Source: Pontibacter litorisediminis (GTDB lineage: Bacteria; Bacteroidota; Bacteroidia; Cytophagales; Hymenobacteraceae). From it: a stretch of 64,000 nucleotides of DNA. Positions 56,025-63,909 of this stretch are shown here, piece after piece (within the stretch, counting starts at the first letter, position 1; each line of letters starts with the position of its first letter). Under the pieces are notes generated by a model. That model did no database searches and was not told the DNA's origin. It saw only the letters and a program-made list of their open reading frames with translations. The position numbers and the translations under genes are program-made. Where the stretch lies: assembly GCF_029360645.1 (NCBI RefSeq), contig NZ_JARDUA010000001.1, forward strand, positions 620,001-684,000, given 5' to 3'.

Positions 56025-56969
56025 TTAAAGGGAGTTCTGCGGATACTCACACCACTGATTCTCCCCCTGTGGTACGGCAGCCTTTACCTTTTTGCTGCGC
56101 ATCTGGCCCAATTCTTTGTTCTTGGCCTCTACCCCGGACATGCTGCGGCTCGTGCCGTTCGCTTTGTGGTCCACCATGCCGTTCGTCTCCACCACATGGC
56201 TGAATGGCTCTTCCACGTACTGCCAGGTCTCGCCAAGGCTCGGGCTCTTGCCTTCGTTCCAGGGGCCTCTGGCGTCGCCTCCGCTAGACATGTTAAAGTA
56301 GCTGTTACTATACCTGGGATCGCCCTGCAGCACGCCTGGCGGGAAGTTGGGCTGTATGGTGTTCAGCGCAGCCTCAAACATTTGGTAGTGCGCAATCTCC
56401 CTTGTCATCAGGAAACGGAGCGTCTCCTTTACATAGGGGTCGTCCGTAAACTGCATCAGGTACTCGTACACGATCTTTGCCCTGGACTCTGCCGCCATAT
56501 CAGAACGCAGGTCTACGGTAGGGTCGCCGTTAGCATTGATATAAGAGCCACTCCACGGCACCCCCTGGCTGTTGGTTAGCGTAGGGCCGCCGCCGCTCAG
56601 CACGAAGAACTGCGGGTTCATCATGGCGTTGTGAATGAAGTCCTCTTTCTTGGCCTTTCCGTCGAGTAGCTGCATGATCTCAGCTTCTTCGGCTGCATTC
56701 TTCAACTCCCCGTTAATAGGGCCCAACAGCATCTGTATGGTGGCTCCCACAATCTCCAGGTGGCTGAATTCCTCGGTGGCAATATCCATCAGCATGTCAT
56801 ATTGCTCAGGGTGTGGCTGCCGCATCGGGAAAGCCTGCACAAAGTACTGCATCGCCGCCTTCAACTCTCCGTTGGCGCCGCCAAACTGCTCCAGCAGCAA
56901 GCTGGCAAAAGCGGGGTCTGGCTTAGACACGCGGGCGTTAAACTGCAACTCCTTTACATGGTAAAACAT
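56025..56969 (-). CDS. Manganese catalase
   Basis: A 314-residue enzyme from ATG 56969. This start is favoured over the longer frame (57011) because GGAGGT stands four bases upstream and the protein then starts MFYHVKELQFNARVSKPDPA. Di-manganese ligands are visible: Glu in LLLEQFGGANGELKAAM, Glu and His in ATEEFSHLEIVG, Glu in RAKIVYEYLMQF and His in MTREIAHYQMFE. It disproportionates hydrogen peroxide. The C-terminal region (EEPFSHVVETNGMVDHKANG) is as in non-haem catalases of soil bacteria. It is followed by the DsbA-like gene. Confidence 0.94.
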   Translation of the reverse strand: MFYHVKELQFNARVSKPDPAFASLLLEQFGGANGELKAAMQYFVQAFPMRQPHPEQYDMLMDIATEEFSHLEIVGATIQMLLGPINGELKNAAEEAEIMQLLDGKAKKEDFIHNAMMNPQFFVLSGGGPTLTNSQGVPWSGSYINANGDPTVDLRSDMAAESRAKIVYEYLMQFTDDPYVKETLRFLMTREIAHYQMFEAALNTIQPNFPPGVLQGDPRYSNSYFNMSSGGDARGPWNEGKSPSLGETWQYVEEPFSHVVETNGMVDHKANGTSRSMSGVEAKNKELGQMRSKKVKAAVPQGENQWCEYPQNSL

Positions 56970-56972
56970 TAT

Positions 56973-56978
56973 ACCTCC
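56973..56978 (-). promoter_or_regulatory. Shine-Dalgarno deciding the catalase start
   Basis: GGAGGT on the minus strand lies just before ATG 56969. Strong SD sequences are rare in Bacteroidota, so this suggests high translation and fixes the start. Confidence 0.65.
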
Positions 56979-57228
56979 TTTTTTAAGTGAAAAAATAATT
57001 AATGTTAACACTTAGAAACGAGGTGTAGACACGGTGGGTTTATGCATGCCTCTGCTGCCACAGTTGCCAAAGCGCCTGCTGCGGCAGCCTGAGAAACATA
57101 GGACTAGTTACACACCTGATTTTCTGCTCTTCCCTTAAAATTTATGCTGCTGCACTTTATAAAGCAGGAAAGCCGGCAACGCTGCAAAAAGAGCCGCCGG
57201 CTTCTGGTACAGTTATACTTTTCAGTAC

Positions 57229-57828
57229 TTAGTCGCGGGGCGGGTTGATCATGATGTGGGCGCCGTGCGTGCCCGGATGCATGATCCAGGGCATGGCAGG
57301 CCCGTTGGGCTTTAAAGGCAGGCCGGTGCTTTCGGAGGTAGCGTAAGGGATGTACACCACATAGCGCAGATAGCCATTTGGCGCCTCACCGGTGGCAGCG
57401 TTGAAATCTTTTGCCGGGGCAGTGTAAACATACAGCGCAGCAGGCTCTTTCGGCAGCTTAAGTTTGCCGCTCTTCGCCTCCTCCTCCCTCGCTTTAAATA
57501 TTTCCTCAGCATTCTTCCCAGCTTTGCGAAGCTCCCGGCCACGGGCCATGAACGGCTCCAGGTCCTGGTGGTAGCATGAAACAGAGAGTCCCTCCTGCTT
57601 CGGGTCGTCGGCCAGGCAAATCATTTCATTGGTGCCTTTGCGCAGCAAGACAAGGTTTCCGCTGTTGTCGTAGCCATACACGGCAGCTCCGTCGCGTTTA
57701 TCGGCCGGGGCTGCCAGCAAGGCGGCTTTAATTTGTGCTGCAGCAGGTGCTTTGGTTGAAGCCTGGCCTTGCGCCAGTGCGTTTACGCTGAACAGGGCCA
57801 GCAGAATTACGGTTGGTGCTAACTTCAT
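57229..57828 (-). CDS. Exported protein of unknown function
   Basis: A 199-residue protein with a cleavable signal peptide (LAPTVILLALFSVNALAQGQ). The mature part begins with an Ala-rich helix (AAAQIKAALLAAPADKRDGA), then beta-rich YGYDNSGNLVLLRKGTNEMI, a Cys pair in CLADDPKQEGLSVSCYHQDL, a charged helix (RELRKAGKNAEEIFKAREEE) and a His-containing end (MPWIMHPGTHGAHIMINP). I do not recognise a named family. The two Cys could form a disulfide outside the cytoplasm. It lies alone between the catalase operon and the MBL gene. Confidence 0.7.
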   Translation of the reverse strand: MKLAPTVILLALFSVNALAQGQASTKAPAAAQIKAALLAAPADKRDGAAVYGYDNSGNLVLLRKGTNEMICLADDPKQEGLSVSCYHQDLEPFMARGRELRKAGKNAEEIFKAREEEAKSGKLKLPKEPAALYVYTAPAKDFNAATGEAPNGYLRYVVYIPYATSESTGLPLKPNGPAMPWIMHPGTHGAHIMINPPRD

Positions 57829-57991
57829 ACAATCCAGAGGTTATGGTGAAAACAAAAGCATACCCACAGGTGATGCCTACCTAACCAGTGGGTACGCTAG
57901 CTAACGTACATCAGGAATTAAGGATTAACTTTGAATAGAAGTACAGGTCTGCTCCGTCAGGCAAGGCTGCACCACGGCATTTAAGCTGCTC

Positions 57992-58819
57992 TTACGCCAG
58001 TGCATCGAACAGGCTGATCTGCTGGCCTGTACTCCTCCGCATGAGCGTTGGGGTGCTGCTGATGGTATAAACAGGCGTTTCCTCAAAGCGCGACGCCACC
58101 ACCACCTCCGTACCAGCAGCATGCAGCGAGAATAGTTCCTTCACCAGCTTGGGGCAATTGTTGTCCTTGGAGAGGTGCGAGAGCAGCACGTGGCTCATGA
58201 AATCCGGTTTATAGGCTGTAAACAGGCTTAAGGCTTGCCTATTGGAAAGGTGCCCTCTGCCTCCGCGGATGCGGTTTTTCAGGTAGTATGGGTAGTGGCC
58301 CTTCTCCAGCAGCCCCTCATCATAGTTGGCCTCCAGAAAAGCGGCATGGCACTCCTGAAAATGCGCAATCAATTGCTCGCAGGGGTAGCCGATGTCGGTA
58401 AAAACGCCCACCTTCACCTCCTGGCAAGACACCACAAAGCTGTGGGGGTCGCGCGCGTCGTGCAGTTTTGGGAAAGCCTTTACCTCCAGCCTTCCTACCT
58501 GCACGGGCTCTTGTGCCGAAAAATGCTGCACCTGCACCCCTGCAAAGTCCAACCGGCAATTATACAGCGTGTCTGGGGTAATATAGACCGGCAGGTTATA
58601 CTTTCGTGCCAGCACCGGAATGCCTTTGATGTGGTCGGAGTGCTCATGCGACACAAAAATCGCCTTCACCTTGCTCAGCGAGAGGCCCAGGCGCTTCATG
58701 CGCCTCTCCGTCTCACGGCAGGAAATACCTGCATCCACCAGCACCGCCTCGCGTTCGTTGCCAATGTAGTAGCAGTTGCCGTTGCTGCCGGAGTTAAGGG
58801 ATGTGATCTGTAAGTGCAT
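57992..58819 (-). CDS. YycJ/WalJ-like MBL-fold hydrolase
   Basis: A 275-residue cytoplasmic metallo-beta-lactamase-fold protein. It starts MHLQITSLNSGSNGNCYYIG; the SGSxGNC motif is typical of YycJ. Metal-binding HEHSDHIKG, later DARDPHSFVV, GVFTDIGYP and the C-terminal LSHLSKDNNCPKL complete the family pattern. Members may act on nucleic acids (5'-3' exonuclease-like) and are linked to cell-wall/two-component signalling in Firmicutes. Divergent from the zinc-finger-like gene at 58996. Confidence 0.9.
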   Translation of the reverse strand: MHLQITSLNSGSNGNCYYIGNEREAVLVDAGISCRETERRMKRLGLSLSKVKAIFVSHEHSDHIKGIPVLARKYNLPVYITPDTLYNCRLDFAGVQVQHFSAQEPVQVGRLEVKAFPKLHDARDPHSFVVSCQEVKVGVFTDIGYPCEQLIAHFQECHAAFLEANYDEGLLEKGHYPYYLKNRIRGGRGHLSNRQALSLFTAYKPDFMSHVLLSHLSKDNNCPKLVKELFSLHAAGTEVVVASRFEETPVYTISSTPTLMRRSTGQQISLFDALA

Positions 58820-58977
58820 GGAGATGCAAAGTAAAACAATTTGTGCTGCTATTCAACCGATGTTATCCGGAAAGAGTGCAAAAAGGAGCAGAAAGTTTCT
58901 GCACCCGGAGCAGGAGCCCCCGACAAGCAAGCGCTGATAACTACCAAGCAGGAATCAACAAGTAAATTTCACTTCTG

Positions 58978-58985
58978 TATCTTTG
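58978..58985 (+). promoter_or_regulatory. Candidate -7 element close to a start codon
   Basis: TATCTTTG fits TAnnTTTG and ends 10 bp before ATG 58996. Transcription would begin only a few bases before the start codon, so the mRNA may be almost leaderless. Confidence 0.45.
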
Positions 58986-58995
58986 CAGTTAGAAG

Positions 58996-60003
58996 ATGAA
59001 AGAGCTTATGACTGATTTAACCCTATATGACCCGTTTGAGAACATGCAGTTCACCGACACGAACTGCTTCTTGTGCGGCACCATCGTTACGATAGAGCAC
59101 CGGGCGCCCGTTTTTGGCGAATGGCTGCAAGACAAGTATAACCTGAAGCACAAAGAGCTGCTGATGCTGGACAAGAGCGTGACCACCTTTGGGCAACTGA
59201 GTATCCCCTGCTGCGACCACTGCCATACCCACCACCTGCTCCCGCTGGAGCACGAGGTAGAGCAGGCGGCCGCCAACGGAATAGCGGGCATCAAGGCTTT
59301 GCCGCCCCAGCGCCTGTTCCAGTGGATCGGCAAGATGTACTATGGCTCGCTGGTAACGGAGCTGATAAAAGAGGCAAACCCGTTGGTAATACCAGAATAT
59401 GCCGTGAGTGAAGACCCCAAGATGCTGGGCAAGTTCCGCTCTTTTTTCCAAGTACTGCAGTCGCTGCGCGTGCCCATGGCATTCGCGGACTTCCTGCCCT
59501 GCTCGCTCTTCCTGCTAGAGATTAGCCCTACCGAAGACGAGCTGCCTTTTGAGTACCAGGACGAACTGACCACCATGGCTTTCAGCGTCAAGCTGGGGCC
59601 AGTAGCGGTCGTGTGTACGCTGCTGGACAACGGCATCATCCGCAAGGCCCTTGGCAGGCTGTACCAGGTAACAGAGGGCAAGCAGCTGCACCCTATTCAG
59701 CTGGCCGAGTTCAAGGCGCGCGTTTTCTATGCTGCCTATATCTTCAACGTGGTGCCTGAGTACTTCATCCGCCCCACTAAGCCTGGCGATGACCATCTGG
59801 TAGTGGACTCTTTGATTGACGATGTGACCAATGAGATCTTCAACCCCTGGGAGATGCCGGCCTATGCACACATGCTGGAGGAGATGCTGAAACCCTGGAG
59901 CATCCGGGAGCAGCAGATCCTGCAGAACCCGCAGCAGCCCATCAGCTTTTTGTTGGATGAGCATAACCAGTTTAAGCCCTTGGAGCGCTACGTAAAAGGC
60001 TAG
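58996..60003 (+). CDS. Predicted zinc-binding protein of unknown function
   Basis: A 335-residue soluble protein. The N-terminal 80 residues carry two Cys pairs, CFLCG (about residues 24-28) and CCDHCHTHH (about 75-83), separated by EHRAPVFGEWL; the spacing and nearby His recall HNH-like zinc knuckles, but the catalytic HNH pattern is not complete. The rest is helical (LFQWIGKMYYGSLVTELIKE, then FKARVFYAAYIFNVVPEYFI) with no motif I can name. It is divergent from the YycJ-like gene and closed by a strong motif-bearing terminator. Possibly lineage-specific to Cytophagales. Confidence 0.75.
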   Translation: MKELMTDLTLYDPFENMQFTDTNCFLCGTIVTIEHRAPVFGEWLQDKYNLKHKELLMLDKSVTTFGQLSIPCCDHCHTHHLLPLEHEVEQAAANGIAGIKALPPQRLFQWIGKMYYGSLVTELIKEANPLVIPEYAVSEDPKMLGKFRSFFQVLQSLRVPMAFADFLPCSLFLLEISPTEDELPFEYQDELTTMAFSVKLGPVAVVCTLLDNGIIRKALGRLYQVTEGKQLHPIQLAEFKARVFYAAYIFNVVPEYFIRPTKPGDDHLVVDSLIDDVTNEIFNPWEMPAYAHMLEEMLKPWSIREQQILQNPQQPISFLLDEHNQFKPLERYVKG

Positions 60004-60029
60004 GCTTTTAGGCGCAGGAGTAGTGCATG

Positions 60030-60089
60030 AAGTATAAAAACAGCTGCGGCGGCACCCGAATAAGTGCCGCCGCAGCTGTTTTTATACTT
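60030..60089. terminator. Bidirectional terminator with AAGTATA on both arms
   Basis: A perfect 26-bp stem (60030-60055 with 60064-60089) and 8-nt loop. The outer part of each arm is AAGTATAAAAA or its complement, and the core is CAGCTGCGGCGGCAC. It serves the convergent pair at 58996 and 60103. Confidence 0.93.
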
Positions 60090-60102
60090 TGGGTACTAGG
60101 CT

Positions 60103-60819
60103 TTATTCAATAACAAAGCTTACATCCACGTTGGAGGTAATGGTTACCTCGCCTCCGGCAATGGTTGGTCCGCCAGCGCTATCGTAAGCTGCCGATTCCA
60201 TCATGGCCATTTTATACATAGGCCTTGGTCCGCCGTTGCCGCCGCTCTCGCTAATTGCGTACACGCGGCCTACCTTGGCGCCCAACTCAGAAGTGAGCTC
60301 TGTTGCTTTGGCCTTTGCGTTAGCCACTGCCTTTTTGCGGGCCTCGGCCTTATACTTCTCCACATCCGACACCTGGAACTGCACGCCATGCACATGGTTC
60401 ACACCCGCCCCGTAAATTCCGGCGAGCAGCTCATCAAACTTATCCAGCTTCTTCACCGTCACAGTCATGTTCTTCTGGGCCAGGTAAAAGTCAGGTGTGG
60501 TGCGGCCATACTCTCCGCTGCTGTACACAGGCTGCAGCGTAACATAAGACGTCTGTATGTGCTTGGCATCCACTCCTTGCTTTTTCAAATAGTTGATGAT
60601 GGCAGCAGCCTTCTTGTCTGTCTCTTTTCTGGCTTCGTCTAAGGTTTTGCCGCGCGTTTCCACTCCCAGGCTTACCACCACCTCGTTTGGCTGCACCCGC
60701 ACCTCGCCCGTGCCATTTACGCTTACCAAAGGCGGCAGCGACTGCCCCTGCTGGGCCTGTACCGAAAGAGCCGAAAGAAAGAACAGGCTCAGGAGCATCA
60801 TCAGATTCATTTTTCTCAT
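60103..60819 (-). CDS. SIMPL-domain (DUF541) exported protein
   Basis: A 238-residue protein with a signal peptide (LMMLLSLFFLSALSVQAQQG) and the SIMPL/BP26 domain: LVSVNGTGEVRVQPNEVVVS, then LGVETRGKTLDEARKETDKK, ADAKHIQTSYVTLQP-like IQTSYVTLQPVYSSG and EARKKAVANAKAKATELTSE. BP26-type proteins form periplasmic or outer-membrane channel-like oligomers; the function is mostly unknown and sometimes linked to oxidative stress. Converges on the 58996 gene. Confidence 0.9.
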   Translation of the reverse strand: MRKMNLMMLLSLFFLSALSVQAQQGQSLPPLVSVNGTGEVRVQPNEVVVSLGVETRGKTLDEARKETDKKAAAIINYLKKQGVDAKHIQTSYVTLQPVYSSGEYGRTTPDFYLAQKNMTVTVKKLDKFDELLAGIYGAGVNHVHGVQFQVSDVEKYKAEARKKAVANAKAKATELTSELGAKVGRVYAISESGGNGGPRPMYKMAMMESAAYDSAGGPTIAGGEVTITSNVDVSFVIE

Positions 60820-60966
60820 AGTAGTAGCTTTTAAAAGTTGTTTGGTTGAGGTAAATATAGCAAATAGCTATATAGGCTCGATTGCAAACTATGTGCCACA
60901 AGTATGGGAGGCAACAAAAAACCCTTAACTTTTGCAGTTAAGGGTTTCCAAAGACTTCCTGAAAGA

Positions 60967-61329
60967 TTAATCTTCGTAATTAAACTCATCGTTCCCGCTG
61001 CTGTAGCGGGCTACTAGTATGGCACCAACAGTAAGGGCACCGGTAGCCAGAATTAGCTGTGTCGTGGTTAGGCGACGGGTAGCCTTCACAATGATATGGC
61101 CCAGGTCTTGCATCAGGTCAGGCAACTTATCGTGACGGCCCTGAAACACATGCATCGCCGACTCTACTGTTCGGGACATGTCGTGCGGCTGCAGCAGTTG
61201 CATCACACTTCCTCCCTCCTGATTCTTCTGCCCGCTTTTTTGCTGATTGCCGCCGCTATTATTGTTGCTATTGCTGTTGTTATTGTTATTATTACTGTTG
61301 CTCTGGTTTTGTGTTGTATTGTTTTCCAT
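60967..61329 (-). CDS. Asn-rich protein with C-terminal membrane helix
   Basis: A 120-residue product. The first 40 residues are almost only Asn, Ser, Gln and Gly, with two long Asn/Ser runs. A polar helix follows (MQLLQPHDMSRTVESAMHVF, then LPDLMQDLGHIIVKATRRLT), then one transmembrane segment (TTQLILATGALTVGAILVA) and a short acidic tail (SGNDEFNYED). I know no family function. The low-complexity head is encoded by an AAT/AAC-rich tract, which is prone to length change. It neighbours the 91-residue gene on the same strand. Confidence 0.7.
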   Translation of the reverse strand: MENNTTQNQSNSNNNNNNSNSNNNSGGNQQKSGQKNQEGGSVMQLLQPHDMSRTVESAMHVFQGRHDKLPDLMQDLGHIIVKATRRLTTTQLILATGALTVGAILVARYSSGNDEFNYED

Positions 61330-61395
61330 AGTTTTCGTGTGTTTAAAGATTAATATAGGTGTATACGGGGCAAAGGCTAAAAGTATACTTTGCCT

Positions 61396-61671
61396 CTAGT
61401 GCTTCGCTCTACCGCCATGCTGCACCATCAGCTCATCCATGCGAGCCTGAAGGGTGTCCTCGCTTACCATCATGCTGGCCGGAAAGCTGACGGTCAGGCC
61501 ATCCAGCCGCAGTGTTTGCGCCTCCGGATCATAATTGTAACTGCCTGACACACCTTTCTCGCTAAACTTACCGCTGTTTGCCTGAAGCTTAATTCCGTAA
61601 GTCTCCAGTTTATTCTTAAGCTGGTCGAAAGCTTCTGGTTTTACGCCTTCGTATTGCAGGTTCTTAGCCAT
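61396..61671 (-). CDS. Small conserved-looking protein, unknown
   Basis: A 91-residue soluble protein: MAKNLQYEGVKPEAFDQLKN, then KLETYGIKLQANSGKFSEKG, beta-rich SGSYNYDPEAQTLRLDGLTV, then a helix with ARMDELMVQHGGRAKH. The alternating pattern of a helix, two strands and a helix suggests a compact fold. The composition is that of a genuine protein, but I cannot assign a family. A palindromic AAGTATACTT lies just downstream (near 61381). Confidence 0.7.
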   Translation of the reverse strand: MAKNLQYEGVKPEAFDQLKNKLETYGIKLQANSGKFSEKGVSGSYNYDPEAQTLRLDGLTVSFPASMMVSEDTLQARMDELMVQHGGRAKH

Positions 61672-61822
61672 TCTTCATTTTTTTCTGTGTGGGTAATTGA
61701 ATTTCTCTAACGCAAGAAGGCACTATTGGTTAACATATACCAGCCATGGCATAGTCAAAAAAATTTTCCTACTGAAAATCAACCACATCCTTTTCAACAG
61801 GAAAAAGTTTCACGCAGAGCTA

Positions 61823-61852
61823 TTGCAGTAAAGCAAACACCCGCTATATTTG
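61823..61852 (+). promoter_or_regulatory. tRNA-Glu promoter, copy 2
   Basis: TTG (61823-61825), 19 bp, TATATTTG (61845-61852), identical to the copy at 23802. Confidence 0.88.
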
Positions 61853-61871
61853 CATCACAATTAGACAGAAC

Positions 61872-61943
61872 GGCCCGTTCGTCTAGGGGTTAGGACGCCA
61901 GATTTTCATTCTGGTAACAGGGGTTCGATTCCCCTACGGGCTA
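61872..61943 (+). tRNA. tRNA-Glu (anticodon TTC), copy 2
   Basis: Same 72-nt sequence as 23851-23922, with all stems intact. The downstream terminator matches the displaced one at 28902, so this copy probably keeps the original arrangement. Confidence 0.95.
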
Positions 61944-61945
61944 CC

Positions 61946-61980
61946 AAAGCAGCTTCAGGTAAAACTGGAGCTGCTTTTTT
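61946..61980 (+). terminator. Terminator after tRNA-Glu copy 2
   Basis: AAAGCAGCTTCAG (61946-61958) pairs with CTGGAGCTGCTTT (61965-61977) with one G-T pair and a 6-nt loop, followed by a T run. Confidence 0.88.
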
Positions 61981-61983
61981 GTT

Positions 61984-62286
61984 GCTTCTATAATTTCTTC
62001 CCTTAGGTTGAATGTTCACTGTGTCAACCTCACTGTGAAGAGCTGACTTAGAACCTGTAGATAAGCTTAAGCCTCAGGATGGTCATGAAGAGATAAAGAG
62101 GTCCCCCCCTGTCATTCTACTGATGTCCCTCACCAGAGCCCCTTTTGCTTTGCCCACGATATGCGGCTTTTTCCACTGAGCCGGCATCTAGGGATGATAC
62201 AGAACATGCAAAATCAGCAACAGTAGTTATTACGAACATAAAGCCTTAGATCTGTGTAAACTTAACTGGTAGGTACATACAGGACT
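61984..62286. other. About 300 bp before the His/Met-rich outer-membrane gene
   Basis: No gene or clear promoter element was found. Composition is average. Confidence 0.35.
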
Positions 62287-63666
62287 ATGAAAGCAACAAA
62301 ACCAATCATAATACTTGTACTGCCGCTGCTGTTTGCATGGCCAGCGGCGGCACAGGAACATGAGCACCACCAGCCAAAGCCAGACACAGCTAAAACGCAC
62401 ATACAGCACAACGAGATGCCGCAACACCAGGAGCATAGGGACATGCAGCACGAGATGATGCCTATGTCGCATGCATTCTCCCGAAACCTGCCCATGAACC
62501 GAAACGGCTCCGGCACCGGCTGGCTTCCAGATGCCTCGCCCATGTACGGCAACATGTTTCATACCGGTGACTGGATGCTCATGCTGCACTACAACCTCTT
62601 TTTGCGCTACAACAACCAGGACGTGTTTAAAGATGGGAACCGGGGCGACAGCCAGTTTGACGCGCCTAACTGGGTCATGCTGATGGGCCAGCGCTTTCTG
62701 GGCGAGAAGGGGCTGTTCCGCTTCAGCACCATGATTTCGCTGGACCCGCTCACGGTGGGTGGCGAAGGCTATCCCTTGCTGTTCCAGACAGGTGAGACCT
62801 TCGAGGATGAGCCGCTCATTGACCGCCAGCACCCACACGACCTTTTCAGCGAGTTATCCATTGGCTATACACACATGCTGTCTGAGGAAGCAGATGTGTT
62901 CCTGTACCTGGGCTACCCCGGTGAGCCGGCATTAAGCAATGTTGCGTTTATGCACCGGCCTTCGGCGCTCAACAACCCAGACTCACCGCTCGGCCACCAC
63001 TGGCAGGACGCTACCCACATTTCCTTTGGGGTGGCCACACTTGGCTTCCGCTACCGTAACTGGAAATTGGAGGGCTCCTCCTTCACAGGCCGTGAGCCGG
63101 ACGAGGAACGCTACGACTTTGACAAGCCCCGCTTCGACTCCCGCTCCGCACGCCTGACCTTTAACCCATCTAAAAACTGGAGCCTGCAGGCCTCGCATGC
63201 TTTTGTTAGGAGCCCGGAGGTATCAGAACCAGACGAAGACGTATACCGCACTACTGCTTCCGCACTCTACGGTAAAAAACTCACTGGCAACAACCGCTTC
63301 CTGACAGGTTCCCTGAACTGGGGCTATAACTACGTGGATGAGCACCATAAGGAGCATTCTTTCCTGCTGGAGTCCAACCTCCAGAGCGACAAGTTTGCTG
63401 TATACGGGCGCTATGAATTTGTTCAGAAATCGTCGGAGGAGCTAGGCTTTGAGGAGTACGCGTTCGAGCATGATGAGCTGTTCAATGTGAATGCTTTGAC
63501 AATTGGAGCAAACAGGCAGATCTTGGAAATTGGAACTGTCAATTTTAACCTTGGGGCGCAAGTGAGCGTGTTTAGGACTGAGAATACCCTGCACTCATAC
63601 TACGGTGAACTACCAGTCAGTGCACAGGTGTACCTTCGCGTGTTCCCAGCCGCAATGTTTCCTTAA
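62287..63666 (+). CDS. Exported His/Met-rich protein, probable outer-membrane beta-barrel
   Basis: A 459-residue protein with a signal peptide (IIILVLPLLFAWPAAAQEHE). The mature N-terminus is a His/Met-rich tail (EHEHHQPKPD, then HIQHNEMPQHQEHRDMQHEM) of the kind that binds copper or silver. The remainder has many alternating beta strands with aromatic girdles (WMLMLHYNLFLRYNNQDV, ATLGFRYRNWKLEGSSFTGR, LQASHAFVRSPEVSEP), consistent with a barrel of about 14-18 strands. Similar proteins accompany copper-resistance genes in Bacteroidota, but no such genes lie in view to the right edge. The function is inferred, not established. Confidence 0.8.
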   Translation: MKATKPIIILVLPLLFAWPAAAQEHEHHQPKPDTAKTHIQHNEMPQHQEHRDMQHEMMPMSHAFSRNLPMNRNGSGTGWLPDASPMYGNMFHTGDWMLMLHYNLFLRYNNQDVFKDGNRGDSQFDAPNWVMLMGQRFLGEKGLFRFSTMISLDPLTVGGEGYPLLFQTGETFEDEPLIDRQHPHDLFSELSIGYTHMLSEEADVFLYLGYPGEPALSNVAFMHRPSALNNPDSPLGHHWQDATHISFGVATLGFRYRNWKLEGSSFTGREPDEERYDFDKPRFDSRSARLTFNPSKNWSLQASHAFVRSPEVSEPDEDVYRTTASALYGKKLTGNNRFLTGSLNWGYNYVDEHHKEHSFLLESNLQSDKFAVYGRYEFVQKSSEELGFEEYAFEHDELFNVNALTIGANRQILEIGTVNFNLGAQVSVFRTENTLHSYYGELPVSAQVYLRVFPAAMFP

Positions 63667-63717
63667 ATAAAAAGAGGCGGCTAAGCGAACTTAACCTCCC
63701 TCCTCTTTTGCTCATTT

Positions 63718-63909
63718 TTATTTTGTTCCCTCCGGCACCGTGATACCCACCTTATCCCATGATAGCTGTATGACTCCATCCGTATCAGACTCTTCCACAA
63801 CCTCATACTTGAGTCGCTCCTGATGCTGCTTCAGTTCTTCAGGCTTCACCTTCACCCGTAATATATCCTCTTTTACATCGTAGTTATCAGAAGGTGCAGT
63901 TTCCAGTTT
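63718..63909 (-). pseudogene. C-terminal remnant of a DUF2911-type protein
   Basis: A 63-codon open frame on the minus strand ends at the stop 63718-63720 and is cut upstream by an in-frame TAG (63910-63912). It lacks a start codon. The residues (NYDVKEDILRVKVKPEELKQ, then VIQLSWDKVGITVPEGTK) match the C-terminal end pattern of DUF2911 proteins, where a strand with LRVxVxPE precedes LxWxxxxVxVP. The N-terminal two-thirds is missing or frame-disrupted in the remaining 90 bases. It is either a decayed gene or one with a sequencing error near 63910. Confidence 0.55.

Larger units (their letters stand above)
61814..61944 (+). repeat. 131-bp duplicated segment (promoter plus tRNA-Glu), copy 2
   Basis: Identical to 23793-23923. 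Upstream sequences differ (GTTTCAC here, TTTAGT there), so the duplicated unit is just promoter, leader and tRNA. Confidence 0.93.
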
